The notes beneath the pieces were generated by a model that ran no database searches, was not told where the DNA came from, and saw only the letters and a list, made by a program, of their open reading frames with translations. Made by a program: the position numbers and the translations under genes. A stretch of DNA of 44,382 nt from Streptococcus orisratti DSM 15617. Lineage in GTDB: Bacteria > Bacillota > Bacilli > Lactobacillales > Streptococcaceae. Within the stretch, counting starts at the first letter, position 1. Each line of letters opens with the position of its first letter. The stretch is from assembly GCF_000380105.1 (NCBI RefSeq), contig NZ_KB904457.1, forward strand, positions 1 to 44,382. The letters are read 5' to 3'. Shown piece after piece: positions 25,482 through 33,644 of this stretch.

Positions 25482-26634
25482 AAATGCGTTGATGTTCTCG
25501 AATTTCTTTTAATACAAAAGGTCCTGTCTCATAGTCTGCAAAAGTCGCATTTCCTTCCTCATCTAACTGCGCCTCCTCAAAGAAAAGATGTTCGTAGTCT
25601 GAAATTGATAGGACGGTGCGTTTTTTGAGTTCCCCTAACCGACTAGGCTGTAGTTGATTTTGAAAACCTTCAACTAGCTTACCTGTGAAGATTTCAGCCA
25701 CAGCACCACTTCCATAGCTAAAGAAGGCAATTTGATCACCGGCCAAAAGGTTTTGACTATTTTCCAAAAGTGACAAAAGTCCCAAAAAGAGCGAACCAGT
25801 GTAGATATTTCCAATTTGTTGACTGTAAAGAATAGAACTCTCAAAATTTTTCTTGAGTTTTTCTTGTATATCAATTGGCATAGACTTGTCCATGATTTTG
25901 TTGAAACCTTTGAGAGCTAACTTAGGAAATGGTAAGTGGAAACAGAAGGCTGCAAAATCAGCCAAAGAGGTATCGAACCTTCTTTGATACTCAGACCATG
26001 TTGATTTTAGCATATCCAAATATTGTGTTGTTGAGTATCGACCATTGACGTAAGGAGTAGTAGAGTAGTTTGGACGCCAAAAATCCATGATATCACGCGT
26101 CTGCGCAAGTGTCTGATCATTTAATTCCAAAATACGCGGACTTTGAGAAATAAGCATAGCAATACTACCAGCTCCTTGAGTTGATTCTCCAGAGCTTTCA
26201 ATGCCATATTTTGCAATATCGGAAGCGATCACCAAAACTTTACTATTAGGATGCTTTTCAACATGAAGACGTGCATAATCTAGAGCAGCAGTGGCACTGT
26301 AACAGGCTTCCTTCATCTCGACACTACGAGCAAAAGGCTGTATTTCTAGTAGGCTGTGTACATATATAGCTGCCGCTTTGCTTTGATCAACAGATGATTC
26401 AGTTGCTACAATAACCATATCAATAGCTTCTTTATCATCCTCCGTTAAAATACTATCAGCAGCAGAGGCCCCCATCGTAACAATATCATCAGTGATGGGC
26501 GCAATGCTAAGTGCATTTAAAAGCAGTCCTTTGCTAAATTTTTCAGGATCTGCTCCACGACTATTTGCTAAATCATCCATTTGAAGGACATATTGAGAAG
26601 TCGCAAAGCCCATCTTATCAATACCGATTTTCAT
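25462..26634 (-). CDS. mvaS: Hydroxymethylglutaryl-CoA synthase
   Basis: 390 residues. It joins acetoacetyl-CoA and acetyl-CoA to HMG-CoA, the first step particular to the mevalonate route. The catalytic Cys is C111 in KEACYSATAAL, matching the position in other Gram-positive enzymes. The His segment is FCFHLPFPKLALKGF. An AAAGG site precedes the ATG. It is the first gene of an mvaS-mvaA unit that diverges from thyA. Confidence 0.95.
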   Translation of the reverse strand: MKIGIDKMGFATSQYVLQMDDLANSRGADPEKFSKGLLLNALSIAPITDDIVTMGASAADSILTEDDKEAIDMVIVATESSVDQSKAAAIYVHSLLEIQPFARSVEMKEACYSATAALDYARLHVEKHPNSKVLVIASDIAKYGIESSGESTQGAGSIAMLISQSPRILELNDQTLAQTRDIMDFWRPNYSTTPYVNGRYSTTQYLDMLKSTWSEYQRRFDTSLADFAAFCFHLPFPKLALKGFNKIMDKSMPIDIQEKLKKNFESSILYSQQIGNIYTGSLFLGLLSLLENSQNLLAGDQIAFFSYGSGAVAEIFTGKLVEGFQNQLQPSRLGELKKRTVLSISDYEHLFFEEAQLDEEGNATFADYETGPFVLKEIREHQRIYGRKND

Positions 26635-26680
26635 GAATAAACCTTTCTTTGCGTTAAATTATGAATTATGCTTAACCTCT

Positions 26681-26708
26681 ATTCTACCACAAAGTCGTGA
26701 AAAACCAA
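26681..26708 (-). promoter_or_regulatory. Probable mvaS promoter
   Basis: On the minus strand an extended -10 (TGGTAGAAT, with TAGAAT at 26681-26686) is preceded 15-17 bases upstream by ATTGGT/TTGGTT. The transcript would have a leader of about 40 bases. Confidence 0.45.
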
Positions 26709-26780
26709 TGTAAAAAACACGATTGTTTTAAGTATCAAAGTATGGAGAGCCATATTAAAAAATATCAAGGAGGCCGGATT

Positions 26781-26861
26781 ATGTTTATGAAAAACAGACA
26801 ATTTCAAAAGACGGGAAGGTTGTTATTTTCTGAGGAAAACGTCTTTTTCTCGCTTTTTTAG
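26781..26861 (+). CDS. Candidate 26-residue small protein
   Basis: A short frame starts MFMKNRQFQKTGRLLF and ends SLF. It has a perfect AAGGAGG ribosome site seven bases before the ATG. The front is basic and the back hydrophobic/aromatic. I know of no homologue. It could be a real small protein, a leader peptide for thyA 210 bases downstream, or a chance frame. Confidence 0.35.
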   Translation: MFMKNRQFQKTGRLLFSEENVFFSLF

Positions 26862-27070
26862 ACATTTTCAGGTACAATATTTTGTGACTTTAAGAAGAGA
26901 TGAGACTTCTGAGCATTGTGAGCCAAAAAATCGTGTTTTTGAAGTGCTGCTGGTCAACATCACTCGCCGCAGTTACTTGACGATTTGACAAAAGTTAAAG
27001 CTTTCCATCGTTTGCTAGAAAATATAACTAATTAAACAGTTGGTTCATATCAGTTTTATAAGGGGTAATT

Positions 27071-27910
27071 ATGACAAAAGCAGATAAGATTTTTAAAGAC
27101 AATATCTCAAAGATTTTAAATGAAGGCGTTTGGTCTGAACAAGCTCGTCCAAAGTACAAGGACGGTACAACTGCCAATTCAAAATATATCACAGGCGCTT
27201 TTGCAGAATATGATCTAAGTAAAGGAGAATTTCCGATTACAACTTTACGACCAATTGCTATTAAATCTGCTATTAAGGAAGTCTTATGGATTTATCAAGA
27301 TCAGTCAAACAGTCTAGATATCTTAGAAGACAAATATAATGTGCATTACTGGAACGACTGGGAAGTCGATGGAACGCGAACTATTGGTATTCGCTATGGT
27401 GCTGTGGTCAAAAAGCATAATATTATTAACAAAATTCTCAAACAACTAGAAGAAAACCCTTGGAATCGCCGCAATGTTATTTCCCTTTGGGATTACGAGG
27501 CTTTTGAGGAATCGGCAGGGCTTTTGCCATGTGCGTTTCAGACTATGTTTGATGTCCGTCGTGTAGATGGTCAGATTTATCTTGATGCAACTCTTACACA
27601 ACGCTCAAATGACATGCTCGTGGCGCACCATATCAATGCCATGCAATATGTTGCCCTTCAAATGATGATTGCCAAACATTTTGGTTGGCAAGTTGGTAAG
27701 TTTTTTTATTTTATTAACAACTTACACATTTACGATAACCAGTTTGATAATGCACAAGAATTACTTCGTCGTGAGCCGTCCAATTGTCAACCACGATTGG
27801 TATTAAACATTCCAGATGGTACCAATTTTTTTGAAATTAAACCTGAAGATTTTGAATTAGTTGATTATGACCCTGTTAAACCTCAACTTAAATTTGATTT
27901 AGCTATCTAG
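27071..27910 (+). CDS. thyA: Thymidylate synthase
   Basis: 279 residues. It methylates dUMP to dTMP with methylenetetrahydrofolate. The active Cys is C154 in [14 protein letters not shown], the variant site (PCAFQ, not PPCH) seen in lactic acid bacteria. [20 protein letters not shown] and the folate-side tail [10 protein letters not shown] are typical. An AAGGGG site precedes the ATG. folA follows after a terminator, which fits supply of tetrahydrofolate. Confidence 0.96.
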   Translation: MTKADKIFKDNISKILNEGVWSEQARPKYKDGTTANSKYITGAFAEYDLSKGEFPITTLRPIAIKSAIKEVLWIYQDQSNSLDILEDKYNVHYWNDWEVDGTRTIGIRYGAVVKKHNIINKILKQLEENPWNRRNVISLWDYEAFEESAGLLPCAFQTMFDVRRVDGQIYLDATLTQRSNDMLVAHHINAMQYVALQMMIAKHFGWQVGKFFYFINNLHIYDNQFDNAQELLRREPSNCQPRLVLNIPDGTNFFEIKPEDFELVDYDPVKPQLKFDLAI

Positions 27911-27916
27911 AACGCA

Positions 27917-27941
27917 GCAGAGTTTTATCTCTGCATTTTTT
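27917..27941 (+). terminator. Terminator of thyA
   Basis: The hairpin GCAGAG/CTCTGC has a 6-base loop (27917-27934) and is followed by ATTTTTT. Confidence 0.8.
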
Positions 27942-28013
27942 AGGGAAATTTGATAAAATGGATTGAGACAATCTGATACCAATAGAGAGGAAGAAACTCT
28001 GACAAGCAAGACT

Positions 28014-28508
28014 ATGACAAAAAAACTAATTGCCATTTGGGCTGAGGATGACAATCATCTGATTGGAGTCAACGAGAGATTACCTTGGCGCCTGCCAAAA
28101 GAATTACAACATTTCAAAGAAACGACTATGGGACAGGCTTTATTGATGGGACGTGTCACATTTGATGGTATGAATCGTCGTATTTTGCCAGGTCGTGAGA
28201 CCTTAATCTTGACTAGAGATTCTGATTTTGAAGCAGATGGTATTATTCCTGTTCATAGCGTAGAAGAAGCATTGCAGTGGTTTAAAAATCAAGATAAAAA
28301 CCTTTACATCGTAGGTGGTGCCAGTATTTATAAGGCATTTGAAAGTCATTATAATCAGTTGATTAAAACCTCTGTTCATGGTGTTTTTGAAGGAGATACA
28401 TATTTTCCAAATCTTAATTTATCAGGATTTCGTGAAGTTTCTCAGACTTTCTATGAAAAAGACGAGAAAAACGCTTTTGATTTTACCGTCACTGTATTTG
28501 AAAGGTAG
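28014..28508 (+). CDS. folA: Dihydrofolate reductase
   Basis: 164 residues from the ATG at 28014 (MTKKLIAIWAEDD). It reduces dihydrofolate to tetrahydrofolate with NADPH, replacing what ThyA oxidises, and is the trimethoprim target. Motifs are the LPWRLPKELQHFKETT loop and helix, MGRVTFDGM and the NADPH site IVGGASIYKAF. The start is not certain: the only good ribosome site (GAGGAAG near 27986) is 23 bases before 28014, and an in-frame CTG at 27999 lies closer to it. Confidence 0.93.
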   Translation: MTKKLIAIWAEDDNHLIGVNERLPWRLPKELQHFKETTMGQALLMGRVTFDGMNRRILPGRETLILTRDSDFEADGIIPVHSVEEALQWFKNQDKNLYIVGGASIYKAFESHYNQLIKTSVHGVFEGDTYFPNLNLSGFREVSQTFYEKDEKNAFDFTVTVFER

Positions 28509-28519
28509 GAAAGGAAGCC

Positions 28520-28690
28520 ATGCAAAGAAGTATTTTTGGCATTTTTACAGCGTTTTTGTGTGCTATTTGCGTCTTAACAGCTATTCCTGCCTTTCGTAGG
28601 AGACGTTATGGTCTGGGCATTCTATTACTTTTAAACGCCTTTACCAATTTAGTCAATACCATACATGCCTTTTATGGCACATTATTTTAG
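28520..28690 (+). CDS. Small membrane protein between folA and clpX
   Basis: 56 residues with AAGGAA before the ATG. Two hydrophobic segments (IFGIFTAFLCAICVLTAI and GLGILLLLNAFTNLV) are separated by a basic turn FRRRRY. It starts 11 bases after folA and ends 20 bases before clpX, so it belongs to the same run. Function is unknown. Similar small proteins occupy this place in other streptococci, as far as I recall. Confidence 0.75.
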   Translation: MQRSIFGIFTAFLCAICVLTAIPAFRRRRYGLGILLLLNAFTNLVNTIHAFYGTLF

Positions 28691-28710
28691 ATTAGAATTT
28701 AGAGGAAATC

Positions 28711-29940
28711 ATGGCTGGAAATCGAACTAACGATATTAAAGTACATTGCTCGTTTTGTGGAAAAAGTCAAGACGAGGTTAGAAAAATCATTGCGGGCAAT
28801 GGTGTATTCATCTGTAATGAGTGCGTGACATTGTCCCAAGAAATAATAAAAGAAGAAATGGCAGAAGAAGTTTTAGCAGATTTGGCCGAAGTTCCAAAAC
28901 CAAAAGAATTACTGGCAACACTCAACGAATATGTTGTTGGTCAAGATCGTGCCAAACGTGCTCTAGCTGTCGCTGTTTACAATCATTATAAGCGCATCAG
29001 TTTTACTGAAAGTCGCGATGATAGTGATGTTGATTTACAAAAATCAAACATTCTTATGATTGGCCCAACAGGTTCTGGTAAGACCTTCTTAGCACAAACC
29101 TTAGCTAAAAGCCTTAATGTTCCATTTGCTATCGCAGATGCTACTTCATTGACCGAAGCTGGTTATGTGGGAGAGGATGTCGAAAATATCCTTCTAAAAC
29201 TTATTCAAGCGGCTGATTATAACGTTGAACGTGCTGAACGTGGAATCATTTACGTTGATGAAATTGATAAAATCGCCAAAAAAGGTGAAAATGTATCTAT
29301 CACGCGTGATGTTTCTGGCGAAGGAGTTCAGCAGGCTCTCTTAAAAATCATTGAGGGTACAGTTGCTAGCGTACCACCTCAAGGTGGCCGGAAACATCCA
29401 AATCAAGAAATGATTCAAATTGATACTAAAAATATTCTTTTTATCGTGGGCGGTGCTTTTGATGGTATCGAAGATATTGTCAAGCAACGTTTGGGTGAGA
29501 AAATCATTGGCTTTGGACAAAATAATAAAAAAATCGATGATGATGCGTCCTATATGCAGGAAATTATTTCAGAAGACATTCAAAAATTTGGACTTATCCC
29601 CGAGTTTATCGGTCGCTTACCTGTTATAGCAGCCCTTGAACAATTAACCGCTGAAGATTTAGTACGTATCTTAACCGAGCCACGAAATGCTCTTGTTAAG
29701 CAATATCAGGCCCTCCTGTCATATGATGGTGTTGATCTTGAGTTTGACGACGATGCTTTGATTGCTATTGCAAATAAAGCGATTGAGCGTAAGACAGGTG
29801 CGCGTGGTCTTCGTTCGATCATTGAAGAAACCATGTTAGACATTATGTTTGAAATTCCTAGTCAGGAAGAAGTGACCAAAGTTCGTATTACAAAAGAAGC
29901 TGTTGAAGGTAAAGATAAGCCAATTCTAGAAATTGCCTGA
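28711..29940 (+). CDS. clpX: ATP-dependent Clp protease ATPase subunit ClpX
   Basis: 409 residues. It unfolds substrates and feeds them to ClpP. The N-terminal zinc-binding domain has C13, C16, C35 and C38. The AAA+ module shows Walker A GPTGSGKT (118-125), Walker B YVDEIDK, the pore loop GYVGEDVE and sensor-2 GARGLR. Full length. GAGG precedes the ATG. The stop codon lies in the ribosome site of the next gene. Confidence 0.97.
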   Translation: MAGNRTNDIKVHCSFCGKSQDEVRKIIAGNGVFICNECVTLSQEIIKEEMAEEVLADLAEVPKPKELLATLNEYVVGQDRAKRALAVAVYNHYKRISFTESRDDSDVDLQKSNILMIGPTGSGKTFLAQTLAKSLNVPFAIADATSLTEAGYVGEDVENILLKLIQAADYNVERAERGIIYVDEIDKIAKKGENVSITRDVSGEGVQQALLKIIEGTVASVPPQGGRKHPNQEMIQIDTKNILFIVGGAFDGIEDIVKQRLGEKIIGFGQNNKKIDDDASYMQEIISEDIQKFGLIPEFIGRLPVIAALEQLTAEDLVRILTEPRNALVKQYQALLSYDGVDLEFDDDALIAIANKAIERKTGARGLRSIIEETMLDIMFEIPSQEEVTKVRITKEAVEGKDKPILEIA

Positions 29941-29950
29941 GGAGGAAGTT

Positions 29951-30547
29951 ATGGCAGAAGAGTATTTAAATACCCACAATGCTGACTTACTTTTAAGTGC
30001 GGCCAACAAATCGCATTATCCTCAGGATAATTTACCAGAGGTTGCCCTAGCAGGTCGTTCAAACGTTGGAAAATCCAGTTTTATCAATACTTTACTTGGA
30101 CGAAAAAATTTAGCCAGAACCTCTAGCAAACCCGGCAAGACACAATTGCTTAATTTTTACAATATCGATGACAAACTACGTTTTGTTGATGTTCCTGGCT
30201 ATGGCTATGCTAAAGTTTCTAAAGCTGAACGTGCTAAGTGGGGGAAGATGATCGAGGAATATCTAAGCAGTCGTGAAAACCTACGTGTGGTAGTTAGTTT
30301 GGTTGATTTTCGTCATGACCCTAGTGCTGATGATATTCAAATGTATGAATTCCTCAAATATTATGAAATTCCTGTCATTGTTGTAGCTACCAAGGCTGAC
30401 AAAATTCCAAGAGGTAAATGGAATAAGCACGAGTCTGCCATCAAGAAAAAACTCAACTTTGAAAAATCCGATCACTTTATCATATTCTCATCAGTTGATC
30501 GTACAGGTTTGGATGAATCTTGGGATACCATTTTATCAGAATTATAA
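29951..30547 (+). CDS. engB: Ribosome biogenesis GTPase YsxC/EngB
   Basis: 198 residues from 29951 ([10 protein letters not shown]); the frame opens earlier but GAGGAGG sits just before this ATG. It is a GTPase needed for assembly of the large ribosomal subunit. G1 is GRSNVGKSS (35-43), G3 is DVPGYGYAK and G4 is TKADK. It follows clpX at 10 bases, the usual arrangement in streptococci. Confidence 0.96.
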   Translation: MAEEYLNTHNADLLLSAANKSHYPQDNLPEVALAGRSNVGKSSFINTLLGRKNLARTSSKPGKTQLLNFYNIDDKLRFVDVPGYGYAKVSKAERAKWGKMIEEYLSSRENLRVVVSLVDFRHDPSADDIQMYEFLKYYEIPVIVVATKADKIPRGKWNKHESAIKKKLNFEKSDHFIIFSSVDRTGLDESWDTILSEL

Positions 30548-30550
30548 GTA

Positions 30551-30612
30551 AAGAGACTGAAGTAGTTCACATGATTACTATTAATGAAGTGAACTTTCTC
30601 AGTCTCTTCTTT
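30551..30612 (+). terminator. Terminator after engB
   Basis: A long stem pairs 30551-30560 with 30599-30608, and 30564-30570 with 30589-30595. It is followed by CTTT. Confidence 0.75.
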
Positions 30613-30631
30613 AATAATCCGATAATCAATA

Positions 30632-30720
30632 TCCTTCAAAAATAAAACTCAGACGTTGTTGTCTTGATTTGACTAACTTCAGTTTTATCTGCATTGCCTA
30701 GTCTGATTTTCATTGAGTAT
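30632..30720 (+). repeat. Copy of a streptococcal intergenic repeat
   Basis: About 89 bases that align end to end with the element at 38385-38490, ending in GATTTTCATTGAGTAT. The ends are inverted copies of each other. It is more diverged than the 38385 copy and lies in the engB-mmuP gap. Confidence 0.65.
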
Positions 30721-30796
30721 AAGATGATTTTTTATCAATACTTCTTAAAAAAGATAAAACTTGAATAGATTTTTGCTAAGGAAGTGATAGAAAATG

Positions 30797-30830
30797 CCTA
30801 TTATCCATAGGTCAAATATTATGCTATGAT
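30797..30830 (+). promoter_or_regulatory. mmuP promoter with overlapping palindrome
   Basis: An extended -10 (TGCTATGAT, with TATGAT at 30825-30830) has a poor -35. A 5-5-5 inverted repeat CCTAT-tatcc-ATAGG (30797-30811) overlaps the -35 position. A methionine-type LysR regulator would be reasonable for this operon, but the match to any known box is loose. Confidence 0.45.
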
Positions 30831-30855
30831 AGAAGTATCACTGATTGGAGGTACT

Positions 30856-32232
30856 ATGGAAAATCATCACTTTGAAAACGAAGGTCAATTTCAACGAAAA
30901 ATGACCAGTAGACATTTATTTATGTTGTCTTTAGGCGGTGTTATAGGAACTGGTTTGTTTTTAAGTTCAGGTTATACCATTGCACAGGCTGGACCCTTAG
31001 GGGCTGTATTATCTTATTTACTTGGTGCTGTAGTGGTTTACTTGGTCATGCTATCCTTAGGAGAATTAGCAGTAGCCATGCCTGTCACAGGGTCATTCCA
31101 CACCTATGCTACTAAGTTTATCAGCCCTGGTACGGGGTTTACCGTCGCCTGGCTTTATTGGATTTGTTGGACCGTTGCCTTGGGAACAGAATTCTTAGGA
31201 GCAGCCATGTTAATGGGACGCTGGTTTCCTGATGTTCCAACATGGGTGTTTGCGACACTGTTTGCTGTCATTATTTTTGGTATAAATGCTTTGAGCGTCC
31301 GTTCCTTTGCAGAAGCTGAATCTATTTTCTCATCCATCAAAGTTATTGCTATTATTGTCTTCATCATCCTAGGCTTGGGTGCTATGCTTGGTTTAGTTTC
31401 TTTTGAAGGACAACATAAGATTATTCTCTTTACTCACTTGACTTCTCACGGAGCCTTTCCAAAAGGTTTTGCTGCAGTGGTCTCCGTCATGCTGGCAGTT
31501 AATTATGCCTTTTCTGGAACGGAATTGATAGGAATTGCAGCAGGTGAGACTGATAACCCCAATGAGGCTGTACCCAAGGCAATCAAGACAACAATTGGTC
31601 GCTTGGTCATTTTCTTCATTTTGACTATCGTGGTTTTAGCTTCTCTTTTACCGATGGAAGAAGCGGGGGTATCTACAGCACCTTTTGTTGATGTCTTTGA
31701 TAAAATGGGGATTCCTTTTGCTGCAGATATTATGAATTTTGTTATCCTGACCGCTATTTTATCTGCTGGAAATTCAGGGCTCTACGCTTCAAGCCGAATG
31801 CTCTGGTCCTTGGCAAATGAAGGCATGCTATCCAAAAAAGTGGTTAAAATAAATCGTCACGGTGTTCCTATGCGTGCTTTGTTATTTTCCATGGCTGGCG
31901 CAGTTCTGTCACTCTTTTCAAGTCTTTACGCTGCTGATACCGTCTATCTAGCACTTGTCTCCATCGCTGGTTTTGCTGTTGTGATAGTCTGGTTGTCCAT
32001 ACCAATGGCTCAAATTAATTTCCGAAAACAATTTTTGAAAGAACACAGCTTAGATGAGTTATCATTTAAAACACCCTTTACGCCGCTGCTTCCCTATCTG
32101 ACCATTGTCTTGTTAGTAATTTCTGTCATTGGTATTGCATGGGACTCATCACAGCGGGCGGGACTTTACTTTGGACTACCTTTCATGATTTTTTGTTATG
32201 TTTATCATTATTTGCATTTTAAAAAGTGGTAG
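30856..32232 (+). CDS. mmuP: Amino acid permease, probable S-methylmethionine transporter
   Basis: 458 residues with about twelve membrane segments, a member of the amino acid-polyamine-organocation family. The family signature is GGVIGTGLFLSSG near the start, followed by GELAVAMPVTGSFHTYATKF and YAFSGTELIGIAAGE. The start at 30856 has GGAGG just before it; the longer frame from 30826 lies in the -10 box. It is followed after 9 bases by a homocysteine methyltransferase, the same pairing as mmuP-mmuM of E. coli, which is the reason for the substrate call. A broader amino acid range is possible. Confidence 0.82.
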   Translation: MENHHFENEGQFQRKMTSRHLFMLSLGGVIGTGLFLSSGYTIAQAGPLGAVLSYLLGAVVVYLVMLSLGELAVAMPVTGSFHTYATKFISPGTGFTVAWLYWICWTVALGTEFLGAAMLMGRWFPDVPTWVFATLFAVIIFGINALSVRSFAEAESIFSSIKVIAIIVFIILGLGAMLGLVSFEGQHKIILFTHLTSHGAFPKGFAAVVSVMLAVNYAFSGTELIGIAAGETDNPNEAVPKAIKTTIGRLVIFFILTIVVLASLLPMEEAGVSTAPFVDVFDKMGIPFAADIMNFVILTAILSAGNSGLYASSRMLWSLANEGMLSKKVVKINRHGVPMRALLFSMAGAVLSLFSSLYAADTVYLALVSIAGFAVVIVWLSIPMAQINFRKQFLKEHSLDELSFKTPFTPLLPYLTIVLLVISVIGIAWDSSQRAGLYFGLPFMIFCYVYHYLHFKKW

Positions 32233-32241
32233 GAGTATGCT

Positions 32242-33192
32242 ATGGGACAATTTAAAAACTTACTTGAAAAGCAAGATTACATTATTTTAGATGGTGCGTT
32301 GGGAACAGAACTTGAAAAACGTGGCTTTGATGTGACTGGCAAACTTTGGTCCGCCAAATACCTACTTGAAAATCCTCAAGTTATTAAGGATCTTCACAGA
32401 ACTTATTTAGAAGCTGGAGCAGATATCTTAACAACTTCTAGTTATCAGGCTACTATTCAAGGTTTAGAAGATGTGGGGCTCCCTACACCTGCCGCACTTG
32501 ACATTATGCGCCTATCTGTTCAATTAGCTAAAGAAGCTAGAGGGGAGTTTTGGACCTCTTTATCGGATGACGAAAAAACGAAACGACCATTTCCACTCAT
32601 CTCAGGAGATGTTGGACCTTACGCTGCTTATCTGTCTGATGGCTCTGAATATACCGGTGCTTACAAACTAACAGCAGAGGAATATAAAGATTTTCATCGC
32701 CTACGTATTCAAATTCTAATAGAAGCTGGTAGCGATTTATTGGGAATTGAGACCATTCCCAACGTACATGAAGCAGAGGCCTTGCTTGAATTGCTCGCAA
32801 CAGAATTTCCAACTGTTGAGGCCTATATGTCTTTTACAGCACAAAATAACTCACACATTTCAGATGGAACTCCCATTGAAGAAGTAGCAAAGATGATTCA
32901 TTTCAATCAACAAGTTCTTGCTTTTGGTATCAACTGTAGTGCACCCAAAGTATTTGATGGTCTATTGGAACGTATTCGTAAAGTTTCAGACAAACCTTTA
33001 GTAGCATACCCAAACTCGGGTGAAATTTACGATGGGGCTAGCCAGACTTGGAAATCTCTTCCTGATAATTCACGTACTCTACTCGAAAATGCTTTGCAAT
33101 GGCACAAAAAGGGTGTGAAGGTAGTTGGTGGATGTTGTCGAACCAGTCCAGAAGATATTGCATATCTGTCAGAGGCTATCCGTGGTCGGTGA
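32242..33192 (+). CDS. mmuM: Homocysteine S-methyltransferase
   Basis: 316 residues. It moves a methyl group from S-methylmethionine (or AdoMet) to homocysteine, giving methionine. The N-terminal segment ILDGALGTELEKRG and the three zinc cysteines, C232 in GINCSAP and C298-C299 in GGCCRTSP, are intact. The partner permease lies just upstream. Confidence 0.93.
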   Translation: MGQFKNLLEKQDYIILDGALGTELEKRGFDVTGKLWSAKYLLENPQVIKDLHRTYLEAGADILTTSSYQATIQGLEDVGLPTPAALDIMRLSVQLAKEARGEFWTSLSDDEKTKRPFPLISGDVGPYAAYLSDGSEYTGAYKLTAEEYKDFHRLRIQILIEAGSDLLGIETIPNVHEAEALLELLATEFPTVEAYMSFTAQNNSHISDGTPIEEVAKMIHFNQQVLAFGINCSAPKVFDGLLERIRKVSDKPLVAYPNSGEIYDGASQTWKSLPDNSRTLLENALQWHKKGVKVVGGCCRTSPEDIAYLSEAIRGR

Positions 33193-33545
33193 TTTCAATA
33201 GAAACTGCCATTTTAGTTCCACATTTTGATATGTATTTGATGTTGTATAGTCAGTTAGTTTATCCTTTATTACTTCGACGTAAGGGGAAACTCCATTTCC
33301 TTATTTCCAACTTCAAACACTCCACCGGATTGTTTGAACTCGCCTTATAATTAGATTTGGATAGTCTTAAGATATTCCCTATGAGTCTTTCTAATGAGTT
33401 GTTTAATTACTTTTCATTGTAGGTCATATGGGAATTTTTGTACACATTCAAAACAATCTCTCTTTTCTATCTTGAGAGCTGAGAGGTAATAGATAAGAAA
33501 GGGCTTATTAAAAAGTAAATTTACCAAAAATAATTTGAAATATGA
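33193..33545. other. Intergenic stretch mmuM-pepN
   Basis: No clear gene. A 50-codon open stretch ends at 33350 (frame with VPHFDMYLMLYSQLVYP and KHSTGLFELAL) and looks weakly protein-like, but it has no ribosome site. It may be a gene remnant. Two imperfect hairpins are present near 33284-33304 and 33465-33505. The pepN promoter is at the right end. Confidence 0.4.
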
Positions 33546-33551
33546 TATAAT
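33521..33551 (+). promoter_or_regulatory. pepN promoter (extended -10)
   Basis: TGATATAAT (TATAAT at 33546-33551) is a strong extended -10. The nearest -35-like sequence is TTACCA at 33521-33526. The leader is about 85 bases. Confidence 0.6.
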
Positions 33552-33644
33552 GATAAAGTTTGTTGAATGTTCATTGAAATCAGATTTGGAAGCAAGTTTA
33601 GCTTTTTTAACTGATTTGAACAAATACTGAATAAGAGGAGTTAT

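Larger units (their letters stand above)
26635..27070. other. Divergent spacer mvaS / thyA
   Basis: This 436-base region carries the mvaS promoter and a candidate small gene (both listed). No known RNA gene is recognised. A TACAAT near 26872 could belong to a promoter reading toward thyA, but no convincing -35 was found. TTGACGATTTGACA near 26979 is -35-like without a good -10. Confidence 0.4.

Noticed and set aside
30613..30855. SAM riboswitch or T-box leader before mmuP
   Set aside because: No T-box sequence, no S-box or SMK-type core and no antiterminator pair could be found; most of the gap is a dispersed repeat and a promoter.
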